DNA of 64,000 nucleotides, from positions 12,625,615-12,689,614 of the forward strand of contig CM077827.1 in NCBI GenBank assembly GCA_039720395.1, in the 5' to 3' direction. The notes under the pieces were generated by a model that had not been told where the DNA came from, ran no database searches, and saw nothing but the letters and a program-made list of their open reading frames with translations. Made by a program: the position numbers and the translations under genes. How positions within the stretch are numbered: position 1 is the first letter of the stretch; every line of letters begins with the position of its first letter. The DNA is from Liquidambar formosana. Its lineage: Eukaryota > Streptophyta > Magnoliopsida > Saxifragales > Altingiaceae. This document shows positions 1 through 11,628 of this stretch, in pieces.

Positions 1-280
1 TTAATCACAACCTTAATTGGGAGTATGATAATTCACGTGATTCAATTTCTCATCAATCCGGGTTTTAATAAATCAAGATAATTTAAATCAATGGAAGCCC
101 ACATGAATTTTATAAAATTCTTACATTCTCCTACTTGGGCGACATTGATTCTAAAAACATAAGAAAACATTTTGCCGGATTGGATATCTTTAGTGGCCAC
201 AAAAATTGAAATATGAATGACACCTTAGTATCATGATTCAGTCAAACAAGACCACTAATATCAGATCATAGAGATAAATA
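1..280. other. Flanking DNA left of the gypsy element, no gene seen
   Basis: AT-rich sequence with no convincing reading frame or recognisable repeat. It is the pre-insertion flank, because the 5-bp target duplication starts at 281. Confidence 0.6.
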
Positions 281-285
281 CACTC
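281..285. repeat. Target-site duplication of the gypsy element, left copy
   Basis: CACTC lies directly outside the left LTR and is repeated at 30724-30728 directly outside the right LTR. A perfect 5-bp duplication outside both termini defines the element ends and shows that both termini are original. Confidence 0.93.
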
Positions 286-2323
286 TGTGAACCCACGAAA
301 AAAAGCGCGGAGCCCACAAGGGTTTGGAAAAATGATAATAGGTATGAAAGACAACAAACAAAAAGGGGAGTCGCCACCTCATTTTTTAGGGAAAAGAGGA
401 AAACCACAAAAATGTTTTATTTTCAAAACCACATGACTCCATTAAAGGAAAAGCAAAGTCTTTGAAACCAGAAAATTGGATCCGGGGGCTAAGTTACGAC
501 ATGGGAAGGTTCTGTGCAAAAGCGCATAGGCACCCACATCGCCCGAGTTGGTCTCTTAATTTGATTGGGCTAACTTAATATCTTTTCCACTTAAATATCA
601 TCATATATCATCACAAGGCAGCATGCATATCATATATTTCATCCAATCATCTCATGCATAATCACTCAAATAAAACAAAACAGAAAAAAAGAAGAAAAGA
701 AAAGAAAAGCCTAGGATACTTGGATCCTAGAACGGACTTGAGCCTCACGAAGAGCGCCTACGTACCATGCAGCGAAATACATGGATCAAAGTCCACGTAG
801 TTCGAAAAGAATAAGGTTACAACCTAATACAAACCTATGGTAAAAACCCTAGGTTTCCTTATTTGAAAGAGAATTGAATAAACAAGTTTGAATTTAGGAA
901 AACTTCCACAAAATGGAAACCTTGATAAAAAAACAGAATTTATTATTGAAGGAAACCTTTGATTAAAACCATAGACTTGTATTAAGAAGTAACCCTAGGA
1001 GGGAGAAGAGAAAAGAAAAGAAAGGTGAATTGGGGCACCTTCAAACCCTACTTACCTGAGCGCACAAGCTCCCAGCATTAGCCATTTTAGACCATAGCAG
1101 CCCTATTTGCAATAGGACAAGCATTGTACCTGTTCGCACCTTTACAAGTGCACAAAATCATGCAAAGAAAGCAATATGCAAATCTGGACAGAACCTTGAC
1201 AAGGCCTAAAATCATCCATTAATCATGCAAACAACAAGAATAATGAATAACTAAGGACTCTAACTCAATCCTACATGCAATGACTCGACTAACATGCATA
1301 AAAACCTACCAAAGACACACTAACAAGCATAAGAGACTCCAATAATATCAATAAACATGATAGCAAAGCACATTCTAACAAAAAAGATGATATTTTATGT
1401 AAAATATGAAAATAGGTCTCCCTATGGCGAGCTTTCTTAAGCGAAACTATCCTAAGATAATTTTACGTAAGAAAGTCGTTATGGGGAGGTACAATCAACA
1501 TATCCTACGTAAAATATATACCCTAGAACATAATGGAAGAGATTTCATGCTTAAACAGATCACAGAAGGCTCTCATGCGAAACCTCACTCAATAAGAAGG
1601 ATAATTATCCTTAGAAAAGGATAATATCTCCAAAAAACCTATAAAACATACTATATGAATGCAAACCTAGCATGATTCAACTATATGCAGCATATATAGA
1701 ATGACTATGATGAGCAACTAACTCAAAAAGCTAAGCTAAGCATGCTGTATAAGACCTACGCGATTTCAGAGTTATCGAAACCCTAATCTCACAACTATAC
1801 ATAAAAACCTATGAAACGACTCTAAGACATGCTCAAATTACCATGAATATCATTCATATCATATATATTAACTAACAGGAGCATCAATTCATGATAACAA
1901 TCACAGCAACCTAGACATGTGAACTATGCATGATTTAAGAGGATAGAAAGAAGTAAAGCTATCTAATCCTTAGTAAACCAGGGATTATCCAGCATATAAA
2001 GCCATAAACTATCCTAAAATCATTCATATAACATCACATAAACATTGAATTCAATCCATAAGAAGAACAATCTCATGCACCATAACTATCCTAGAAGAAG
2101 AAGAAGAAGGAGAAGAAGGAGAAGCAGAAAACTCATGTTTAGCATTAAAGAGACATGCTTACCTCTTGTGGACTCTTCCTTGTCTTCAAACCTCTTGTTT
2201 CCTTGCTTGCTTGGGGTTGAAGAGCTTCCTCTTGAAGTCCTTCTAGCTCTCTCAACTCGTAGCTCCCTCTCTCTCTAAGTGTAAAGTGCAATTAACCTCC
2301 TCTATGTGCTGAATACCATGTCT

Positions 2324-2333
2324 TTTATATAGA
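2324..2333 (-). promoter_or_regulatory. TATA-like box in the 3' LTR
   Basis: The minus strand reads TCTATATAAA. The same box is in the 5' LTR (29741-29750), where it would direct transcription of the element. It lies about 185 bp downstream of the GC-rich palindrome. The start site itself is inferred. Confidence 0.6.
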
Positions 2334-2518
2334 GAACTGACCCCCTAAACCAATGGCTAAGATTAATTCATTAAAAAATGATCCTAGGGCTATTAGAGAC
2401 TCTCTTGGTGCTCAAACTAACTCAAACCTACACACTCCTAAGCTCAGACAAGTTGTTTTGGCGGAGGAAACCGTCAAAAGAGGGAAAGAAGAGTCAGAGT
2501 TTGACTTAAAGAAGGATT

Positions 2519-2600
2519 CCTCGGGTGACCAACTAGGCCTGGACGGTTAGCCGTCTAGGCCTAGACGGCTGATCGTCCAGCCCCAGACGGTTACCTGAGG
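2519..2600. repeat. GC-rich nested palindrome, 3' LTR copy
   Basis: Outer arms CCTCGGGTGACC and GGTTACCTGAGG enclose an inner inverted repeat with arms at 2539-2555 and 2564-2580. It is strikingly GC-rich in an AT-rich LTR. The same module recurs at 5393-5478, 8705-8742 and 29936-30017. Confidence 0.85.
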
Positions 2601-3304
2601 GTCCCCCTAATTTTACTCCGGTTTTGACTCCCACTTGCTGTAGAAGTCCTAAAATCTTCAAATTAAGTTCGATTTTGACGAAATAAAAGCCAAAACGACT
2701 GTGTTTCGAAGGGGAACACATTTTTAGGCATTTTAGGACAAAAATCCTCAACCATGGGTGCATGGTTAGGTTTTACAAAGGTGGTTAACCATGGTGCTTC
2801 ACCAGTCGCTAAGCTGGGTTTGTACACAAGGTCGAACCAAATGCTTTCCCAATCGAAATTCGATCTTTCTAAACATGTTTAGGACATAAATAAAGCCCAA
2901 TTGAAGTTAAATGAGAGAAAATTGGTTGGGTCTTATGAGTCAATTTGAGCAAACCAAGAAAGGGTCTTTTAGCCAACCCGAACCATTACGAGCCGAGTTG
3001 ATCTTAAACCATTAATTCATGAAATTGAACCTCTATATGGACTCTATATCATATGAACTTGATGGGATGACTCGAGATTCATTCCAAAGTCAAATAGAAA
3101 ATATACGGCTTAAAAGACGATTATGCCCTTAAAGTCGCAAAACTTCTTATTGACTATCGAGATGAACTCCAAATCACTTCAAAATTCATACACATGATAT
3201 TCAACGCCATAGAAACTCAATGCAAAAGACTAGACTCAAAAAGGACTCAAAATCCTACATGAAATGATATGTCCTAGCTAAGGTGACAAAAATGGGGTGT
3301 GACA

Positions 3305-3316
3305 GAAGCCCCTCAT
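3305..3316 (-). other. Candidate polypurine tract of the gypsy element
   Basis: On the minus strand the bases abutting the 3' LTR read AATGAGGGGCTTC and then the LTR start. The position is where plus-strand DNA priming should occur. The tract is short and imperfect, so the call rests mainly on position. Confidence 0.5.
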
Positions 3317-3360
3317 TGGTGAACAAGTTTCACTTGCGAGCCAATGATCAAAGAACAACC

Positions 3361-3728
3361 CATTTTTGTTTGATGGATTAATCTCATTAATACCAACAAA
3401 CTCAAATGGAACCAAAAGGATAGACTTCGTCATATCCGAGCATGCGACGATTTCATCGAAGCAAAGAATTGATTGCATACCAACATTTGTTGGTGCGCTC
3501 ATGCAAATGCCTGCACTAATTGCATTAGTGATATAACAACACATTTTTGTTTGATGGATTAATCTCATTAATCTCAACAAACTCAAATGGAACCATAGGG
3601 ATAGACTTCGTCATATCCAAGCATGCGACGATTTCATCGAAGCAAAGAATTGAATGCATTTCTATGCATGCCAACTTCGTTGGTGCGCTCATGCAAATGC
3701 CTTTACCATGCACTAATTGCATTAGTGA
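3361..3728. repeat. Two tandem copies of a ~181-bp unit
   Basis: The stretch beginning CATTTTTGTTTGATGG at 3361 is repeated from 3542 with small indels (period 181 bp). The frames across it change with the indels and have no coding character. It is part of the repeat block next to the 3' LTR. Confidence 0.85.
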
Positions 3729-3815
3729 TATCCACATGGTCTTCTCATGATGCAAAGCTAGTTGCACTAGTACATCACAAGGTATCCTACCAATTTCATT
3801 GGTAATTCTTAAAAC

Positions 3816-4640
3816 GAGTTATTTCATAACTCATAAGTCATCATTTCATGTGAATTATTGGTGAATTGAATGTCCATCAATTCAAAACCAAGGGCATTTC
3901 ATGCCAGTCTCACTGGGGATAACAAAGGTGGTGAGTTATTTCATAACTCATGACTCATCATTTCATGTGAAATTATAATTTCATGCCACTTTCAGTGGAA
4001 ACAACAAAGATGGGGAGTTATTTCATAACTCTTGAATCATCATTTCATGTGAAATTATGCCACTTTTTGTGGAAACAACAAAGATAGGGAGTTATCTCAT
4101 AACTCATGAATCGTCATTTCATGTGAAATTGTGCCACTTTCTGTGGGAACAACAAAGATGGGGAGTTATTGCATAACTCATGGATCATTTCATGCCACTT
4201 TCTGTGGAAGTAACAGAGACAGGGAGTTATCTCATAACTCTTGAATCATTATTTCATGTGAAATTATGCCACTTTCTGTGGAAACAACAAAGACAGGGAG
4301 TTATCTCATAACTCATGAATCGTCATTTCATGTGAAATTGTGCCACTTTCTGTGGGAACAACAAAGATGGGGAGTTATTGCATAACTCATGGATCATTTC
4401 ATGCCACTTTCTGTGGAAGTAACAGAGACAGGGAGTTATTTCATAACTCCTGAATCATTATTTCATGTGAAATTGTGCCACTTTCTGTGGGAACAACAAA
4501 AACAGGGAGTTATTTCATAACTCATGAATCATTTCATGCCACTTTCTGTGGAAGTAACAAAGACAGGGAGTTATCTCATAACTCCTGAATCGTCATTTCA
4601 TGTGAAATTGTCTTTATCACATGATATGAGACCCAATTGC
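3816..4640. repeat. Tandem array of 74/61-bp monomers with a 209-bp higher-order repeat
   Basis: Monomers start with the inverted repeat GAGTTAT-nnn-ATAACTC at 3816, 3933, 4015, 4089, 4163, 4224, 4298, 4372, 4433, 4507 and 4568. After two irregular units the spacing is 74, 74, 61, 74, 74, 61, 74, 61. The 61-bp form lacks 13 bases of the 74-bp form. The 74+74+61 block at 4089-4297 is nearly identical to that at 4298-4506. Amplified tandem repeats in the 3' region are known from Retand-type Tat elements. Confidence 0.9.
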
Positions 4641-5240
4641 AAGTCAATTGATTCAAAATCAAGCTCATTTCTTATCATTTCATGTGAAACTATCCTTATC
4701 ACATGGAATGACAATGTACTGGGAGTCATTCAACTCCTAATCAAGTTCATTTTATGTGAAATTGTCTTTATCACATGAAATGATAATGTATTGAGAGTCC
4801 TTCAACTCAAAATCAAGTTCATTACTTATCATTTCATGTGAAATTATCTTTAACACATGAAATGACATTGAATTGAGAGTTAATTGATTGGAAATCAAGC
4901 TTATTTCATGTCATTTCATGTGAAATTATCTTTATTACATGATACAACATTGATTTTGAAAGTCAATTGATTGAAAAACAAGGTGCATTTCATGCCCTCT
5001 TCACAAAGATAGCAAGTTACTTCGTAACTAGCATAGCTTATGAATCGTCATTTCATGTGAATTTATCTTTATCACATGATTAGCAAGTCATTTCATGTGA
5101 AATTATCTTTATCACATGATATGATATCACTATCATCTCCTAGAGAATTGAATTCCAAGACTTGCAAGTCAATCAATTCAACACCAAGCTCATTTCATGA
5201 GAAAGCCATTTATCATGGCTATTACAATTCCTCGTTATGC
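4594..5240. repeat. Degenerate ~70-140-bp repeats with a TTTCATGTGAAAT core
   Basis: The string CATTTCATGTGAAATTATC, or close variants followed by TTTATCACATGA, recurs at about 4594, 4677, 4748, 4832, 4912, 5049 and 5089. It grades into the 74/61-bp array, which shares the TTTCATGTGAAAT part, so the two arrays probably have a common origin. Confidence 0.8.
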
Positions 5241-5759
5241 GGGCTAATACCATCACCCAAGATTCAAAACTTTCATTGAAACTTGATAAACTTGAGGGAT
5301 ATATTCATCCCATAACTCAAGGATTGCACAAAAAGTCAATTTGGAGAAGTTTAGAGGTCGCAAGCGCACGAGACGGGGCAAACGGGCAAAGCGGGCTAGG
5401 GTGACCATCTGCCCTCAGATGGTCAACCGTCCAGGGCAAGACGGCTGACCGTCCAAGGGGGGATGGTTACCCGAGCCCTCTATTGAAAAAATTCTGGGTT
5501 TTTAACCCATGCTTGCACACTCATTTCCTAATTCTCCCAACCCGAAAATTAGAGAGTTTCTCTCTCTAAACTCTCATCCTATCCTCTCCAACTCTCATTC
5601 TCTCATTCCTACTTCAAAAACATTCAATCCAAACATCAAATGCACATCTAACAACAACAAATCAAGCCCATTTAACAATCAAAACAACCAATTCACATCA
5701 TCTTTGGAAATCAAATCAAATTAAACCCATTTTTCACAAACCCAACTCCATCATCAAGG
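5241..5759 (+). promoter_or_regulatory. Putative promoter and 5' UTR of the antisense plant mobile domain gene
   Basis: The GC-rich palindrome lies at 5393-5478, preceded by G/A-rich sequence also seen before the second antisense gene. From about 5535 to 5620 the plus strand is a pyrimidine-rich CTCTCT tract of the kind seen around plant transcription starts. No clear TATA box was found. The start codon of the first recognisable exon is at 5760. The promoter role is inferred from position. Confidence 0.45.
5393..5478. repeat. GC-rich palindrome upstream of the antisense plant mobile domain gene
   Basis: Outer arms GGGCTAGGGTGACC and GGTTACCCGAGCCC (two mismatches), with an interior that shares GACGGCTGACCGTCCA with the LTR copies. 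It lies about 280 bp upstream of the first exon's ATG. Confidence 0.8.
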
Positions 5760-8424
5760 ATGTCATCAAGCAAGGACTCAAGCGCCAAGTATCCATTCTA
5801 TGGGGTCAAAAGCACATACAAGGCACCACTCTATGATGCTCCATAAGCTAGGGTGTTGCTTGAACCCGACAAGCATCTCTCATTCATCCATTCCCAACAA
5901 GAAGTAAGTTTACCCAACTTAACACTTTTCTTTTGAATCTTTCGATTCTTTTGATGAAATTGCATTCCCTTCTACTTCTTTTGAATACCCCTTGGGTTGT
6001 TGAGTGATATCCCTTGATTTGGCAAGGATTGAACACACAAATTCTTTTCATTTGAAAGCTTGAAAAATGGCACCCGCCAAGTGTTCGATAAAATTCCCAA
6101 GTGAAATGAAGATGTTCAATCTTTACCAAATCAATGTATATCAACAAGTAAACCCTCAAGTGAGTAATATGCAATGATTTAGCAAGGATTGACCATACAA
6201 AATTCTTTTGTTTCAAGGCTTGGGAGGTGTCACCCACCAAGTGTTCGATAAAATGCCCAAGTGATAAAAAAGTGTTCAATCCTTGCCAAATTAAGGCACA
6301 TGAACAAGCAAACTCATAAACATCCATTAGCAATTCATTTCATGAATAAAAACAACTTTTTGACATCTTTTAGAAAACAATTTGAAACCAATTGCTAGTG
6401 TAAGCTTATTATTTCCATGTTCTTTCAACTAACTCTTAAGGTATTTTCAATGGCTATAGCCCAACTTTCAGGACATGCGCACTCGGTCCTCTGTCAAAGG
6501 ACTGATTGAATGGTGGCGGAACATGGAAAACTTCCAACCCATTACCAAGGGCTATGTGGAAAAGGCCGGTTTTGGTCCATTCCTAGACTCTTTGTGGAAT
6601 GACCAATGTGATAGGCAAGCATTGCTAGCCTTGTCTGAGCTATGGTGGGACACCACCAATACATTCCATTTTAGCTTTGGGGAGATGACACTAACCCCCA
6701 AGGATTTCACCATGATCACGGGCTTGAGCATTAAGGGCAAAAGCTTGGAGTTCTATGAGGAGGCTCACACGGACGAGGATTATCTCCTAGCTTACCTTGG
6801 GATGGAAGTTGAGGTAATCAAGAAAGCAGTGCGACGCACTTGGCTTTTCAACAAGTTTGCCAAACAAAGGGAGAGCGAAGGTGCGAGCCCCGATTGTATT
6901 ACAAGGGCATTCCTTCTGTACATGATCTCATGCACATTCTTTGCTGGGACGGATGACCTAGCCCCTTTGGGTCTTCTTGCAAGTATGGAGGATGTTGACA
7001 AGATTAGGAAATTCAACTGGGGAGGGGCTGCTCTAGCCACCATGTATCGCACCATGTGTGACATGTCACGCGGTGTGACTAAGGACTTCGGCGGGATGCC
7101 CTTTGTTTGGGAGGTAATGCTATTTCCCTTTCATTTCTTTTTATTATTTTTTTTCTTATATTATCTTTTCTTTTTGACTCTTTTCTCAACTTTTGACAGG
7201 TTTGGTGCTATGAGTACCTCAACCTATGTCGCCCATCCCTTGCTGAGGAAACCATCGAATGGCCGACCCTCAAGAATTACTCCCCTAGTTATGTGTCCAT
7301 CAGGGCGGCGAATCGTCATGATTACGCCTTTGCTAGAGCTCACCTAGCAAGCCTCACTGCTGATATGGTGAAATTTTTTCCCCATTCTTTTCCTTTTCTT
7401 TTTTACTCCCAATTTCTCATTTTGGATTTTTGGACAGATTGAATGGAATCCATGGAAGATATGGGTACCAATGCTACCCAAGCGATGCATTCCTAGCCTG
7501 ATGCTGACGGGCAAGAGGGTACTCTTGGAAGGCCCCGTAGGTAGGTACTGGTACCTAGGGGAGCGTGTCTTATGACAAGTCATGGGTGATGTGAATACCG
7601 CCATGGCTCCAATGCCTCCACCACTTAACATGAGGCATGCTAACTTAATGGAGGGGGAGGAGTTGTGGGATGCCTTGAGAGGCTGGGATGCGGAGGAGTT
7701 CACTTCTCCTGACATTGCATATGACACTTTCTGTCTCCAATATTTGATGAGGCCCAGGGTGACAGGCCTTCCTCCTTAGGGGGTAAGTCTTTAATATTCT
7801 CCTAGCCTTTTCTTAGAGACTCTATTTAATAGGTGAACACTTGCAGGGTCGACGAGCACAAGGGCATAGCTCGACAGTGGGCTCAGGAGTGGTTCTTGGC
7901 TCTGAGAATGATGAGATGGAGGAGGATAGGTCACTACCCTTGCCTCAGCCTAATTGGTTCATTGATTTGTGCAGTGGGTCGGACTTTGTCAAGACCTGCC
8001 ATCACCCATCCTGCCTTTGATGAATCCCCTAGGATCGACCCAAATCGAGAACAGGTGAGTTCTCTTTATGGGTATTTCTTTCTTTCTTTGAACATTACCT
8101 TCAATTTTATCCTTATTGATTATCCTAGGTGCTTGCGGCGTATGCCCAAGAGTTCATCGACCTTAGTGAGGGCTTGAGGCGTGACCTTGTGAGGATGAAC
8201 CTAGCCAAATCCATGGCGGAAGCTCGTTTGGATGTCATGGTAAGTGTTCAACCCATTTTAAAGTTCCCATATGTGGTTTTCAACCAACCTTATTCTCATA
8301 CTTAGCCTCTTTGCAATGGATTCTGTATATGCAGCCACCACCAGAAATGCGCCCTCCTAGAGCACCTCGTGGGGGTCGTGACGGAGCTGGGCCGAGTCGC
8401 AAAAGAAGCTCTGGGAACCGCTGA
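5760..8424 (+). pseudogene. Seven-exon plant mobile domain (PMD) gene, antisense within the gypsy element; disabled
   Basis: Splice-consistent exons are 5760-5903, 6472-7113, 7200-7367, 7438-7782, 7833 (or 7847)-8054, 8129-8239 and 8335-8424. Every proposed intron is GT-AG and the phases match except at the ambiguous fifth acceptor. Exon 2 carries the domain start (GFGPFLDSLW, TFHFSFGEMTLTPKDF, TMITGLSIKG). Exons 3-4 continue it (IEWNPWKIWVP, YWYLGERVL). The tail is basic and ends at TGA 8422-8424. The plant mobile domain is found in MAIN/MAIL-type proteins and in transposon-borne genes, and its molecular role is unclear. Disabling changes are an in-frame TAA in exon 1, TGA at 7573-7575 and TAG at 7777-7779. 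Exon 5 is open only with the acceptor at 7832. With the stronger acceptor at 7846 it needs a frame change. The gene lies opposite to gag-pol, so its introns survive in the element's genomic RNA. Confidence 0.82.
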
Positions 8425-8883
8425 GTTCATTTACTTTCTTGTTGGGCTTGTAGAAATAATGAGACTATGGCTATCTTTTTGCATTTCATGCTTGTGTTTT
8501 GTACTTGCCACCTAAAACCAACCCTCTTATCCCTTGCTATGGATACTTGTTGTGCTTGTTTGAATCTATCATGATGATGTTATGGTACCTTTCTCATGAA
8601 AATTTGAGTCAATGTGAGTTCATAGGAGTGAAAATGGCCCAAAAAGGCCATCCGAACGCGAAAATAGGCAAAACCGGGCGAAACAAGGCGAAACAAGGCG
8701 GGGGCCTCGGGTGACCATCTGGCCCCGGACGGTTACCCGAGGTCGACACGCTTTTTCGCAATTTTTCAGGAATTTCGCTATTTTGACGGTTCTATTCCCT
8801 TTAGGACTCGAATTTGTGACCCTTTCCCTATAAAAACACATGAAGGGAGCCTTCTAACTCACCTATTGTCATTGACAATAATT
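8425..8883 (+). promoter_or_regulatory. Spacer and putative promoter of the DUF7745-like antisense gene
   Basis: The first part is the AT-rich 3' end of the preceding gene. Then come a run of AAACAAGGCG-like repeats (about 8660-8700), the GC-rich palindrome (8705-8742) and TATAAAAA at 8829-8836, 48 bp before the ATG at 8884. This order (palindrome, TATA, gene) matches the LTR layout. Promoter function is inferred. Confidence 0.6.
8705..8742. repeat. GC-rich palindrome upstream of the DUF7745-like gene
   Basis: Arms CCTCGGGTGACC (8705-8716) and GGTTACCCGAGG (8731-8742) pair with one mismatch. The arms are identical to those of the 5' LTR copy. The inner hairpin of the LTR copies is missing here. 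Confidence 0.85.
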
Positions 8884-9918
8884 ATGGAAGCCTTGTATGG
8901 GTTCTTAAGAGGGTTTTTGGCAGTCATGGCTGCCAAAGACAAAACTGAGTTTAGGCGCTTCGGCTTGGAACCATTGCTCTCCATAAGGCACATGAAGCTC
9001 GAGACGGCTCTTCTCATTGCGGCTACATACTTCTGGGATCCTCAAATCCATGTATTTCGATTTAATTATGAAGAATTATGCCCAACCATGGAGGAATTCT
9101 GTGCTTTATTTGGAGTTTTGCCCGCAGGGCCATTCATTCTTCCTACACCTCGCTCTGATTACCTTGCTTCCTTCTCGGATTTTCTTGGCATTCCTCAAAG
9201 GGATGCAACGATCTTCGTCAAGGACCATATGGTGGACTTAATGAAGTTAGCAACCTCATTCTTGGCTCATGATAGCGAAGGTACTCTGACTTTCACCCCT
9301 CAAATTCAGCGTGCACTCGCTTTCTGTTTAATTGGTCGCTTTCTCATCTCCACCGGCACTCTCCAAGCCCCTGTTCAAATATGTGAGTTGGTTGCCCCTC
9401 TTCTCAAGCGACATAACATCGTTCCTCTGGTACTAGCTGAAACCTTGAATGGTTTAGACAAAATTCATGGCAACCCCAAAGCGCCTTTAGAAGGTAGCCC
9501 CTTTTTACTGCAAATGTGGCTGCTCGAGCGCTTGAACTTTCTATCTCCCACCACTATCACTCCATACAAGCCCCAGCATTTCTGTCTACACCGAGTTGAA
9601 CTCCCAGGGCCATTCTCTTTAAGAGATTGGTTGGGTTACTTCCACACACTGTCGTAGCGAAACATCAAATGGTACGTCTTCACATGGGGGTGTAAAGAGC
9701 AGGTACTTTTTCGAACCTCGGGGTGTGCTTTTGTCAAACTCATAGGACTGAGATCAACTTCCTTCTATTGGACTTCGAGAATTCTTCGCCAGATGGGCGC
9801 CATACAATCCATACCGTCCTTAACAGGACCTTGTTGCTCTGTGGAACCCGTCGGTCCTACCATAATCAAGTGGGCGAGGACTCGCTGGCCTACAGACCTG
9901 AAATTGACTCGGATTGCG
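8884..9918 (+). pseudogene. DUF7745-like gene, 5' part, antisense within the gypsy element; interrupted by copia
   Basis: The ATG at 8884 opens about 257 codons up to a TAG at 9655-9657. The same frame then runs open to 9918, where a copia element is inserted. Recognisable segments are FWDPQIHVFRF followed by PTMEEFCALFGVLP, resembling the plant DUF7745 family, which is often associated with retroelements. After the TAG come the family-like stretches VKLIGLRSTSFYW and GPTIIKWARTRW. The function is unknown, and the family name is recognised from sequence pattern only. The frame resumes after the copia element at 19498. Breaks in this copy are the single nonsense codon and the insertion. Confidence 0.75.
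9914..9918. repeat. Target-site duplication of copia element 1, left copy
   Basis: TTGCG directly before the LTR start, repeated at 19493-19497 after the right LTR. Collapsing the two copies rejoins the reading frame of the DUF7745-like gene. Confidence 0.95.
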
Positions 9919-11613
9919 TGTTAGGATTATGCCCTAGAGCCAATCATGGAGATGATTGTTTAGGGATTAGGAATAATCAATTGATTTCATTTATATATGT
10001 CATATTTATTATTGATTTAATAAAAGGGCTTATTCTATTATGTTTATATGCATCATTTATATTTACATAATATGTCCATGGAGTTAGAGTTAAGAATATG
10101 AAATTACAAAGGGTTGTAATTTTGAGACTGTAAATATATCTCTGTACTAAACTCCTAAATCATTCCTAGTTGAAGGTTCACTATGATGGACAGTAATGAA
10201 CCATAGGACTAGCACTTGTTAGGTTGACTCTATAGGAGGATAGCTTGTCTCAAGCTATTTGTGTGGAGACACTACAACCAACAAGTGGGTGCCTATTATA
10301 AGAATAGGTACACTGAATGTGACCAAAGATATGAGATAAACTGAATGGAGTTTTAACCTGCCTGTCAATCGGTTTCTCATTGTTATAGTGGTACAAGTAA
10401 TCCTTAGACCTGAGACACCATGGTTGTCTTATACATGTAGCTTTAGAAGTTTGATAACACTAAGTGCAGATCCTATTCAGGGGTCTGTAAGGGTGTTCAT
10501 TGGCCCTACTGCTATGTGTGTGAAGGCATGTGAGTGATCAACAAGGAATCCATCACTCTCAGGAAAAAGAGAGTGAATGTCTCATACAGCATTCATTGAA
10601 TATAACTCATTAAATCCATGGGCCCATGGTAGAATGAATATGGAAAGGAGTTTCCATAAGTTCATCATTGAGTTGATATTAATGAATGAGTATAAAGTAA
10701 TTGAACTAGGGACTCGACAGACTTCCATGTCCTATTAGTTCAATTGGAGACATTGTGTTGATGGAAGGATGGAATTGTAACCTGTAAACTATAACAAAAG
10801 GGTTCTTTGTAAATGACTATTCACCTCATTAAGGACCACACCATAAGCCATATGCTAGGTGTTACTCATGGTTAGTAGAAGCCCTAATTGATATAAATGA
10901 GTTATAATCAATTAGGGAATTGAAAGGAGTTTCAATTAGACCCTTTAATGGAAAGTGTTCCATTGTGCACAACATGTGCTATTCCTACTACTTGATGATG
11001 TGAACCCAATGGGTCACACACTGATCATGCTAAGAGAGCTTGATTGTCTATGAGAGAAAGGGTATAAGTGATTAAAGAAAAGTTCTTTAAGGGGCTAATT
11101 TGTATTTGATGCAAACTAGTGGGCTAATTGTGTAATTAAGAGTAATTACACAAATTAGATTAGGGTTTGGAATCCCCCCTTGGCCGGCCCTATTAGTGGG
11201 CTATATAATGCCCACTATAAGGTGATGACATCATCACAATCACTCCTCCCCAAGGGCTGGCTGAAAATTACAGCTCTCCCTCTCTCTCTCTCTCTTTCTT
11301 CTCCACCTCTAGCAACAACAAGGAAGAAGAAGGAAAGGACTTCAAGCTCAAGCTAGGTGTGGATACCGTTGGAGGCAGCACACTTGGGCTGCTCATTCAC
11401 CACTGTCTGGAGACAAAGCTTGGAGCAAAAAGGAGAAGACAAAGCTTGGAGCATAAAGGAGAAGACATTAATCAACTGTAAGTAATCCCAACTCTCTTGG
11501 TAGTTAGGGTTTATGTTTTTGTATTATGCATAATCGGATTCATGGGTTTGGGAATCGTAGGAAAATTTTAATTCCGCCTTTTGTAGTTTTCCTCCCTAGT
11601 TAGATTCCCAACA
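9919..11613 (+). repeat. 5' LTR of copia element 1
   Basis: Begins TGTTAGGATTATGCCC and ends GATTCCCAACA. Near its end are two GACAAAGCTTGGAGCA-type direct repeats, a (CT)n run at about 11277-11294, and a consensus splice donor GTAAGT at 11478-11483. Confidence 0.95.
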
Positions 11614-11614
11614 G

Positions 11615-11628
11615 TGGTATCAGAGCCA
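11615..11628 (+). other. Primer binding site of copia 1 (initiator tRNA-Met)
   Basis: TGGTATCAGAGCCA, one base after the LTR, is complementary to the 3' end of plant initiator tRNA-Met, the usual primer of Ty1/copia elements. Confidence 0.93.

Larger units (their letters stand above)
286..3304 (-). repeat. 3' LTR of the gypsy element
   Basis: About 3019 bp, colinear with 27713-30723. On the minus strand it begins TGTCACACCCC and ends GGGTTCACA, the usual TG...CA termini. It contains a TATA-like box (minus strand, 2324-2333), a GC-rich palindrome (2519-2600), and an AGA/GGA microsatellite near 2093-2125 that is shorter in the other LTR. Short plus-strand frames inside are kept in both LTRs only because the LTRs are copies of each other. 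Confidence 0.95.

Noticed and set aside
1406..1624. 72-codon frame in the left LTR, with a near-identical partner at 28833-29051
   Set aside because: It is conserved only because the two LTRs are copies. It lies antisense in the LTR, has no recognisable pattern, and the conservation is no better than that of the surrounding LTR.
3278..3805. Several overlapping short frames on both strands
   Set aside because: They are created by the tandem 181-bp units. Frames shift at each indel, and both strands are open equally.
4015..4640. Regular spaced repeats as a CRISPR-like array
   Set aside because: The spacing comes from tandem monomers whose whole length is repeated, with no unique spacers. The context is a plant retrotransposon.
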